From assembly GCA_035566435.1 (NCBI GenBank), contig DATMRF010000131.1, positions 58,787-122,786 of the forward strand: 64,000 bases of DNA, given 5' to 3'. Positions 58,052 to 64,000 of the stretch are shown here, piece after piece. Each line of letters opens with the position of its first letter. Position 1 is the stretch's first letter. The notes beneath the pieces are model-generated. The model saw nothing but the letters and a program-made list of their open reading frames with translations. It ran no database searches and was not told where the DNA came from. The position numbers were made by a program, and so were the translations under genes. The DNA is from DATMRF01 sp035566435 (GTDB lineage Bacteria > Verrucomicrobiota > Verrucomicrobiia > Limisphaerales > UBA8199).

Positions 58052-59776
58052 CTACTCAATCAGCGAGTCCAGGTGCTCCTCGATCTGGGTGACACGCAAG
58101 ACTTCCTCGATGGTGGTCTGGCCGGCCCTGACCTTGTTCCAGCCGTCCGTGCGCAGGGTGCGCATTCCGAACTCGATGGCCTTTTGAGCGATGGTAGACG
58201 CCGGGGCGCGGCTCAAGATCAGCGGCCGCAGCGCCTCGTTGAGGATGAGTAATTCGTAAATTCCCATGCGCCCCTGGTAACCAAGTTGCCGGCAATGCTC
58301 GCAGCCGGCTCCGCGCCAGAACTTTGCACTCTCAATCTCACCTTCGGGGAAACCGATCCGCCGAAGGTAATTGGCCTCCACCTTTTGCTCCGTTTTGCAA
58401 TGCGGGCAGATCGTGCGAACCAAGCGCTGGGCCATGACCGATTCAACCGAGGAAGCGACCAGGAACGGCTCGATGCCCATGTCGATGAGTCGGGTGAACG
58501 CGCTGGGCGCGTCGTTGGTGTGCAGGGTGCTGAAGACCAGGTGCCCGGTCAGTGCGGCGCGGATGGCGATTTCGGCGGTTTCAAGATCCCGAATCTCGCC
58601 GACCATGATCACGTTGGGATCCTGGCGCAGGATATGCCTCAGGCCCATCGCAAAAGTGAGGCCAATATCCGGCCGCACCGCGATCTGGTTGATGCCCTTG
58701 AGCTCGTATTCGACCGGTTCCTCGATCGTGATGATGCGCTTGTGCACCGAGTTAATCGTGCTCAGGAACGCGTAGAGCGAAGTCGATTTGCCCGAGCCGG
58801 TCGGGCCGGTCACCAGGAAAATCCCGTGCGGCTTGATAATGATCTCTCGGATCGCTTGCTCCTCCAGCGGCGCGAATCCAAGCTTGTCGAGACTCAAAAA
58901 GATCTTGCCGCGCGTCAGCAAACGGAGTGACACGCTTTCGCCGTAGACCGTCGGCACGGTCGAGACGCGGATGTCGATTTCCTCGCCCTTAATGCGGACG
59001 TTGATGCGCCCGTCCTGCGGGAGGCGCTTTTCGGAAATGTTCATACCCGACATGACCTTGATACGCGAGATCAGCGCCGCCTGGAAACGTTTCAGCTGCG
59101 GCGGCATCGGCGTCTGGTGCAGGATGCCGTCGATGCGGTAGCGGATGCGCAGTTCGTCCTCCGCCGGCTCGAAATGAATGTCCGTCGCGCGGTCTTTGAA
59201 CGCTTCCCAAATGACCTGGTTGACGAATTTGATGACGCTCGCTTCCTGATCGCTCTCGGTGATTTCCTTGTCCAGCGGCAGGTCGAGCTCCATCGAAGTA
59301 TCGTCCTGGTCCAGTTCGCCCAGGGTCTCAGCGCCGACGCCGTAGAAGTTCTTGAGCGCCTTTTCGATTTCGCCCTTCGTGGCCAGGGCAAACTGGACCG
59401 GGCCGCGCGCGTCGAACCGCACCGCGTTGAGCATCGCCGTGTCGAATGGGTTGCTCACGGCCACCTGGAGGGTGCCGTCCTGCACCTGTGTGGGCAGCAC
59501 CGAGTACTGGAACGCCACTTTTGTCGAGATGCGACTGCGAGCTTCCGTCGGGACCTTTAGCTTGGGCAAATCCAGGAACGGCCAGTTGAGGGCCTGAGCG
59601 AGTTTCTGCAGGAAAACGTCATCCGCAAGGCCACGCTCGCGGCAAAGAAAACCCAGCAGCGACTCCTGCGAGCCGCTTTCGACCGCCACTTTCCAGGCCT
59701 TGGTCCATTCGTCGAACTGGGCGGGAGTGCCCAGCCCCACCTGGGATAAAAAGTCTTTTAATGATACGAATGCCAT
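58052..59776 (-). CDS. gspE: GspE/PilB-type assembly ATPase
   Basis: A 574-residue hexameric ATPase: N-terminal MshEN-like domain (about 1-150, LGFLCRERGLADDVFLQKLA), N2 domain with TDIHFEPAEDELRIRYRIDG, ISEKRLPQDGRINVRI, Walker A GPTGSGKST (about 328), IITIEEPVEYEL, Walker B VIMVGEIRDLETAEIAIRA, His box LVFSTLHTNDAPSAF, and a zinc-binding module CPHCKTEQK...CEHCRQLGY. It powers pseudopilus or pilus assembly at the inner membrane. First gene of the minus-strand operon gspE-pilMN-pilO-gspD-beta-helix protein. The platform protein (GspF/PilC) and pseudopilins are not in this window. Confidence 0.94.
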   Translation of the reverse strand: MAFVSLKDFLSQVGLGTPAQFDEWTKAWKVAVESGSQESLLGFLCRERGLADDVFLQKLAQALNWPFLDLPKLKVPTEARSRISTKVAFQYSVLPTQVQDGTLQVAVSNPFDTAMLNAVRFDARGPVQFALATKGEIEKALKNFYGVGAETLGELDQDDTSMELDLPLDKEITESDQEASVIKFVNQVIWEAFKDRATDIHFEPAEDELRIRYRIDGILHQTPMPPQLKRFQAALISRIKVMSGMNISEKRLPQDGRINVRIKGEEIDIRVSTVPTVYGESVSLRLLTRGKIFLSLDKLGFAPLEEQAIREIIIKPHGIFLVTGPTGSGKSTSLYAFLSTINSVHKRIITIEEPVEYELKGINQIAVRPDIGLTFAMGLRHILRQDPNVIMVGEIRDLETAEIAIRAALTGHLVFSTLHTNDAPSAFTRLIDMGIEPFLVASSVESVMAQRLVRTICPHCKTEQKVEANYLRRIGFPEGEIESAKFWRGAGCEHCRQLGYQGRMGIYELLILNEALRPLILSRAPASTIAQKAIEFGMRTLRTDGWNKVRAGQTTIEEVLRVTQIEEHLDSLIE

Positions 59777-60147
59777 TTATGACCGACTAATCGTTAGTTT
59801 TCTGAACACGCTAACCTATGAAAAGTTGCGGATGGGGTCAAAGTTTAATCCGCCCCGCCCTCGTGAAAGGTATGTGACAAACCTCCAAAAGACGCGCAGC
59901 GGCAAGGCCGAAACTGAACGCCACCGGGCTCTTCCCCGTTCTCATTCGCCTCCTCGAGAGACCAAATTGATGACGAGGAGGAGAATGAGGATGCGGACGA
60001 AATCCCTCGCAGCTTGCCAACATGTTGGCCGGTTGCGGTGCGGTGGGCGCCGGGCGGAATGGCTCGCGTCCTGCTCTGTTCTTTACAAATTCATGACACT
60101 CCTGCCTCCTGCTCAGGGCTAATCTAAACCCATAAATAACCGCAGCT
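59777..60147. other. Divergent intergenic region with a 16-bp hairpin
   Basis: ctcattcgcctcctcg (59941-59956) pairs with cgaggaggagaatgag (59974-59989) with one mismatch, separated by 17 bases. It resembles GAGGAGGAGAATGAGGATG-type dispersed repeats. No coding frame is supported. Promoters for gspE (minus) and the kinase (plus) should be here but no clear boxes stand out. Confidence 0.5.
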
Positions 60148-62541
60148 ATGCCGCGCCCGCTTCCGAGACAAAAACCGACCTTCCTCTGGCAAGGGATGCT
60201 GGTGGTCTTGCCAGTGGCGCTGCTGGCGGCCGTCGCCTTTGCTTCCCTGCGACAGGACGAAGCGCTCGCTCGACACGACGCCACCGAGCGCGCGCAAGCG
60301 CTCGCAGAAGTGCTGGCTCAAAAGATGTGGAACAGCCTGACGGCGCTCAAAGCGCCGGCCGAGCTCGACCGCCATGCCTTCCAAGTCGATGCCGCTGGCC
60401 GCTTGATGTCCCCCCGCCCGATCCCGCCCTTTCCCGCGGCGCGACCGCTGGACCCCGCCGTCTTGACGCCCGAGCAATCCCGGAGGTGGCAGGCCGCACT
60501 GGCCGCTGAGACGGATGGGCGTGCTGGCTCCGCCGTGGGCCAGGCTTACTCGGAATTCCTCGGCTCGAAGCCGCCGCCAAACTTTGCCGCCGCCGCCCGG
60601 TATGCGGAGGGCCTCTGGCTGGCCAAAGAATCAAAGCCCGACCTGGCTGCGGAAGCGTTTCGAGCGGTCGCGCGCGACTATCCGGATGCGGTGGGGGAAA
60701 CCGGCCTGCCGCTCCAACCGCTTGCGCAATTGAAACTCCTCGAGTTGGCGGTTCAGGCGCCAACGCCGAGCGCTGTCGAACTAGCAGCGAGGCTGGATAC
60801 TCTGTGTTCCAACGCGGTCAATTACCCCTCTCCGGTCTCCTCGACAATCCTGAGCCAGGCGCTGGAATTAGCCGCCGGCTCCGAGCTCCGGACGAGCGCC
60901 CAGCATTGGCACCAGCTCTGGCAGCAGCAGCAATTCTGCCGCGGCTTGTTTGCCGCCGCGAGCCCGTACTCCTTCGACCAGCCGGTGTTCTGGTTTACGC
61001 TACCGCTTGACTCCACGGCACATGAGCCGGCCCGGCTCGCCGTTCCAGGCCCTGCCGTTTTTCTGAACACCAAGCCCCCGCCTTCAGCGGAAACGTGGAA
61101 CGCGGTTTTCAGACTTGACCCGCGTCCAGAGTGGTTTTTTGCCGACAGTGCCTGGCTGGCGCTCGGAGTCCGCGACAGCTTCAGCAATCATTGGTTTGTT
61201 TGCCGTACTGAGTCCGAGCTCGGCTATCAACTCGCGGCGTTAGTGTCCGGCACCCGGGGGATTCCCGACTACTTCGGCGTCGGAATCGAATTGGCGGGGA
61301 AGCACCTGACTTCGTTTGCCTGGGACCTTCGCGTCTGGCGGATGGAGCACTACATGGGTGGCAAGGGCATGGGCCAGGACAAAAAGGAGTATTCGGAAGC
61401 GTTAGCTACGGAAGTGTTGGGCTCAGCCACACCCTCGGGCGCAGCTACGGACCCGCTTAAGATAAAAATCTATTTGACCAGCCCGACAACCCTCTATCAG
61501 CGCCAGCAGACGCGCACCTTCTGGTTTGGATCGTTGATCGGCGCGTCTGCCTTGGCCGCGTTCATTGGATGGTTCGCCGCCTGGCGCGCCTTCCACCGGC
61601 AACACGAGCTTGCGGCATTGAAAAGCAACTTCGTGTCGAGCGTTTCCCACGAGCTCCGCGCGCCCCTCGCCTCGGTGCGACTGATGGCCGAAAGCCTGGA
61701 GAGCGGCAAAGTCCCCGACGCTCCCAAGCAACACGAATACTTCGGCTTTATCGTCCAGGAGTGCCGCCGGCTCTCTTCGCTGATTGAAAACGTCCTCGAC
61801 TTCTCCCGCATCGAACAAGGCCGCAAGGAATACGATTTCGAGCCGACCGACCTCGTCGCGCTAACCCAACAAACCGTCAAGCTGATGGAGCCCTGCGCGG
61901 CGGAAAAACAAATCAAGCTCCACCTCCAGCTCCCCGAGGCGGAGCCCGGTACCGGCGCGTTCCAACCGTCGGCCGACGGCAAAGCCCTCCAGCAGGCCCT
62001 GGTAAACTTGCTCGACAATGCTATCAAACATTCCCGCAAAGGGGAAACCGTAACCGTGGGGCTTGAAATGCTTAGTGCGGGATGCGACGTGGGAAATGCC
62101 TCGTTGAGCGGAACGCCGAGGGTGGAATGCGTCGCGCGGAATGCGCCCCCAGTCGAAGTGCAGAGTGCGGAAGGCCGCAGACCGGGTGAGCAAAGGAGTG
62201 CAACTGGCTCCTCGGACTCTAATTCACGCATCACGCATCACGCATCACGCACCTTGCCTCAGGCATCATCCGCCCCTGCTCAAGGACCCCTCCTCCTCCT
62301 TTGGGTCGAAGATCACGGCGAAGGCATCCCCGCGGCCGAGCTCGAAAAGATTTTCGAGCGCTTTTACCGTCGCGGTTCGGAGCTGCGACGGGAGACCCAA
62401 GGAGTCGGAATCGGTTTGAGCATCGTCAAACACATCGTTGGGGCGCACGGCGGCCGCGTGCTGGTGCGCAGCGACGTCGGCCGGGGCAGCCGCTTTACGA
62501 TTGAGCTGCCCTGTGCACCGGAAGACGGGAGGGCAAAATGA
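60148..62541 (+). CDS. Membrane histidine kinase with a repeat-derived insert in its ATPase domain
   Basis: A 797-residue protein: membrane helix at about 12-32 (MLVVLPVALLAAVAFASLR), an extracytoplasmic region of about 420 residues rich in helices, a second helix at about 457-478 (FWFGSLIGASALAAFIGWFA), HisKA with phospho-acceptor His in FVSSVSHELRAPLASVRLMA, and HATPase_c with the N box LVNLLDNAIKHSRKGETVTV, G1 box VEDHGEGIPAAELEKIFERF and G2 box GVGIGLSIVKHIVGAHGG. Between the N and G1 boxes there is an extra stretch of about 65 residues (for example SNSRITHHASRTLPQASS) where relatives have about ten. The pair partner is the OmpR-type regulator 340 bases downstream. Confidence 0.93.
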   Translation: MPRPLPRQKPTFLWQGMLVVLPVALLAAVAFASLRQDEALARHDATERAQALAEVLAQKMWNSLTALKAPAELDRHAFQVDAAGRLMSPRPIPPFPAARPLDPAVLTPEQSRRWQAALAAETDGRAGSAVGQAYSEFLGSKPPPNFAAAARYAEGLWLAKESKPDLAAEAFRAVARDYPDAVGETGLPLQPLAQLKLLELAVQAPTPSAVELAARLDTLCSNAVNYPSPVSSTILSQALELAAGSELRTSAQHWHQLWQQQQFCRGLFAAASPYSFDQPVFWFTLPLDSTAHEPARLAVPGPAVFLNTKPPPSAETWNAVFRLDPRPEWFFADSAWLALGVRDSFSNHWFVCRTESELGYQLAALVSGTRGIPDYFGVGIELAGKHLTSFAWDLRVWRMEHYMGGKGMGQDKKEYSEALATEVLGSATPSGAATDPLKIKIYLTSPTTLYQRQQTRTFWFGSLIGASALAAFIGWFAAWRAFHRQHELAALKSNFVSSVSHELRAPLASVRLMAESLESGKVPDAPKQHEYFGFIVQECRRLSSLIENVLDFSRIEQGRKEYDFEPTDLVALTQQTVKLMEPCAAEKQIKLHLQLPEAEPGTGAFQPSADGKALQQALVNLLDNAIKHSRKGETVTVGLEMLSAGCDVGNASLSGTPRVECVARNAPPVEVQSAEGRRPGEQRSATGSSDSNSRITHHASRTLPQASSAPAQGPLLLLWVEDHGEGIPAAELEKIFERFYRRGSELRRETQGVGIGLSIVKHIVGAHGGRVLVRSDVGRGSRFTIELPCAPEDGRAK
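62070..62285 (+). repeat. Low-complexity insert with four TCACGCA units inside the kinase gene
   Basis: Within the insert, TCACGCA is repeated four times exactly (62224-62251). The rest is text such as gcgggatgcgacgtgggaaatg and gtggaatgcgtcgcgcggaatgcg. The insert keeps the frame. The heptamer text matches the inverted repeat at 43.9 kb. Confidence 0.65.
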
Positions 62542-62881
62542 GTACGGACCGGATACGGTTCAACCGGTCAGTCAATTCTTTGGGGCGTACCGGGTCCAAA
62601 GGTTTTCGCTGCAAGCAGTCCACGGGGTGCGTCGCGGGGCTGGGCTGGTTTTCGCGTCGAGGGAGAGGAAAGCGGCAGAGGACTGCCGCACTCCAAAACG
62701 CACGCGACTGCCGCAAATTCCCCGTCCGTCCGAAGGTCTTGGAGTGCGGCAGTCCTCTGCCGCTTTCGCTTTTTGCTCCCCTCCTCTCCACCACTTTTAA
62801 TCGCATGCGTTCGAGCTTTGCGCCCTGCACCTTGGATTTCCGTCTCTTGCCCCTCGCCACCCGCCTCTTGTCACTCTCCTC
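62542..62881. other. Repeat-containing spacer between kinase and regulator
   Basis: The 340-base spacer is filled largely by the inverted repeat below. A plus frame from 62538 overlaps the kinase stop by ATGA and runs to 62897, but its product is repeat-encoded, so I do not call it a gene. Confidence 0.55.
62669..62766. repeat. 28-bp perfect inverted repeat
   Basis: Arm 62669-62696 (aaagcggcagaggactgccg then cactccaa) and arm 62739-62766 are exact reverse complements with a 42-base loop. Its AGCGGCAGAGGACTGCCGC core is of a dispersed-repeat style I associate with Pedosphaera-like genomes. The structure could stop or process the kinase transcript before the regulator gene. Confidence 0.88.
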
Positions 62882-63574
62882 ATGGAACGCATCTTAATTG
62901 TCGAAGACGAGTTGCCGATGCGTACCGCCCTGCACGATGTGTTGGTGGCCGAGGGTTATCGGGTGCTCACCGCTGCAGATGGTGAGACCGGCCTGCAAAA
63001 GACCATCGACGAAAAACCCGACCTCCTGCTCCTCGATATCATGCTGCCCAAACTGGATGGCTTTGCCGTCGCCGCCGAACTCCGCCGGCTCTCCAATTCG
63101 GTGCCCATCCTGATGCTCACCGCCAAAGGTCAGGTCGAAGACCGCGTCCAGGGCCTTGATGTTGGCGCGGATGATTACCTGGTCAAGCCCTTCAGCACTG
63201 AGGAACTGCTGGCCCGGGTGCGCGCGTTGCTGCGCCGCGCGCGTCGCCAGACTCAAACTCCCACTAAATTCAAGCTGGGCACCGCGGAAATCGACCTGGT
63301 GAGGCAGACAGCGTCCAGGGGAAAGCGCCCGCTGCACTTGACCGCCAAGGAGTTCGCGATGCTCCGGCTGATGGCCGAGGCTGCGGAGGAACCTGTCTCG
63401 CGTGAGCGCTTCCTCGATATCGTCTGGGGCTACACCGCCTTCCCGACGACCCGCACGATCGATAACCATATCGCCAGTCTCCGCGCCAAGCTCGAGGTGG
63501 ACCCGGAGCAACCGCGCTGGATTCAAACCGTGCATGGCGTGGGCTACAAGTTGCAGTTGCAGCCCGAAAAGTAA
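62882..63574 (+). CDS. OmpR/PhoB-family response regulator
   Basis: A 230-residue regulator. Receiver: ERILIVEDELPMRTALHDVL with acidic pair, phospho-acceptor Asp in LLLLDIMLPKLDGF, Thr in ILMLTAKGQVEDRV and Lys in DDYLVKPFSTEELLARV. Winged-helix output domain from about residue 130: LHLTAKEFAMLRLMAEAAEE, FPTTRTIDNHIASLRAKL, WIQTVHGVGYKLQLQ. It is probably phosphorylated by the upstream kinase although a repeat has separated the two genes. Confidence 0.95.
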   Translation: MERILIVEDELPMRTALHDVLVAEGYRVLTAADGETGLQKTIDEKPDLLLLDIMLPKLDGFAVAAELRRLSNSVPILMLTAKGQVEDRVQGLDVGADDYLVKPFSTEELLARVRALLRRARRQTQTPTKFKLGTAEIDLVRQTASRGKRPLHLTAKEFAMLRLMAEAAEEPVSRERFLDIVWGYTAFPTTRTIDNHIASLRAKLEVDPEQPRWIQTVHGVGYKLQLQPEK

Positions 63575-63799
63575 CCGAAAGGAACGCCTGGCACAAAGCG
63601 TGGGAACAGCACAGGAAAGTATGAAGAATTTGGACCTTATTCGTCCCCCATTGTGGGAGGACTTCGGAGTTCAGATTTCTGGCTCTGCCGGCCTGCGTTC
63701 CTGGCGTTCTCTGCGGTTCGCTCTCCGGTAGGATTTCCGCCGCCCGCCAACAAGCAGAGCGCTATCCCCGCCGGACCCTTCTTGCCCCTTGTCACTTAG
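63575..63799. other. Intergenic, repeat fragments only
   Basis: Contains ggaacgcctggcac (63582), shared with 6741. No coding frame or terminator is clear. Confidence 0.4.
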
Positions 63800-63995
63800 G
63801 TAACAGGTTTTGTGGCCCTATAATAGAGTGAGAGCGCTGCTATAATTATGAAAAACCCGATTGACCTGGATCCCCTCCCTTCGGGGTCCGACTTTCCTGG
63901 CCCGTGTCCGGCGCCCCGCTCCCCGCCTCTCGTTCCTGTAACACGTTTTGTGGCCCTATATAGGGTGACAACACTACTCTCAATATGAAAAACCC
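63800..63995 (+). repeat. Duplicated gene-start module
   Basis: Copy 1 (63800-63858) and copy 2 (63938-63995) align along nearly 60 bases: gtaacaggttttgtggccct / gtaacacgttttgtggccct at the left end, then a variable TA-rich part, and atgaaaaaccc at the right end. The 79 bases between copies are unrelated. Each copy ends with an ATG-AAA-AAC-CC start. It may be a duplicated promoter/start region of the gene that begins at the right edge. Confidence 0.75.
63848..63988 (+). CDS. Possible 46-residue peptide overlapping the next start
   Basis: From ATG 63848 the frame encodes MKNPIDLDPLPSGSDFPGPC and ends ...VALYRVTTLLSI at TGA 63986-63988. The second repeat copy provides its last codons and, in the ATGA overlap, the ATG (63985) of a second MKNP frame that leaves the window. 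It may be an upstream coding module made by duplication, or a chance frame. No clear Shine-Dalgarno sequence. Confidence 0.35.
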   Translation: MKNPIDLDPLPSGSDFPGPCPAPRSPPLVPVTRFVALYRVTTLLSI

Positions 63996-64000
63996 AACCC

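Noticed and set aside
62538..62897. Plus-strand frame of 119 codons overlapping the kinase stop by ATGA
   Set aside because: Its product (LECGSPLPLSLFAPLL and similar) is encoded by the inverted repeat and flanking low-complexity DNA and overlaps the regulator start. The ATGA overlap is probably chance.

Overview
The window looks like a chromosomal segment of a GC-rich, Gram-negative, free-living bacterium, most probably a member of the Verrucomicrobiota (Pedosphaera/Limisphaera-like). This is inferred from protein style, not from a marker gene: GspD/PilMNO-type secretion genes with proline- and glycine-rich inserts, a glycosidase fused to a family-2 glycosyltransferase, secreted Fn3/Ig/beta-helix proteins, an ECF sigma factor with an unusual partner, a secreted GH144-type glucanase, and many families of dispersed inverted repeats. 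There is no rRNA, tRNA, CRISPR array, transposase or prophage that I can support.

Layout. 0-12 kb: the end of a Sua5-type tRNA-modification gene, a TolC-like channel, a truncated DUF218 gene, a nuclease-like protein that has lost catalytic residues, a PilT/PilU-type ATPase with a membrane protein and a (frameshifted) rhomboid protease, then small accessory genes (zinc-ribbon, lipoprotein, DUF1272, CBM6-like). 12-22 kb: GH-GT2 fusion, thyA, ECF sigma plus membrane partner, lspA-rluD (minus) divergent from rplM-rpsI, argC. 22-28 kb: PpiD-like foldase, pseudouridine synthase, argD-argF, glutathione peroxidase. 28-38 kb: a sugar locus on the minus strand (MFS porter, GH2-like glycosidase, a 1171-residue protein of unknown function) behind a well-formed promoter with an operator-like palindrome, next to a secreted GH144-type glucanase. 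38-44 kb: a NarL-type two-component pair with an unusual extracytoplasmic sensor, a PRC/BON periplasmic protein and a PTS EIIA. 44-50 kb: hemL-ruvX-truA-trmL, a lone receiver domain, and an NfnAB-type ferredoxin:NADP oxidoreductase. 50-60 kb: a minus-strand operon for a type II secretion/type IV pilus-like machine (ATPase, PilMN-like, PilO-like, secretin) that ends with a large glycine-rich beta-helix/Ig surface protein. 60-64 kb: an OmpR-type two-component pair and a duplicated gene-start module at the right edge.

The most distinctive signal at window scale is the population of inverted and tandem repeats. Several have perfect arms of 14-30 bp. They sit not only between genes but inside genes, in frame: in argC, in the ATPase domain of a histidine kinase, at the N-termini of the PilMN-like and beta-helix proteins, and at the C-terminus of the GH-GT2 fusion, where a 30-bp perfect inverted repeat supplies the stop codon. 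This suggests recent or continuing repeat spread that is changing protein sequence.

All functional calls come from reading translated sequence and known family motifs; no database search was run.
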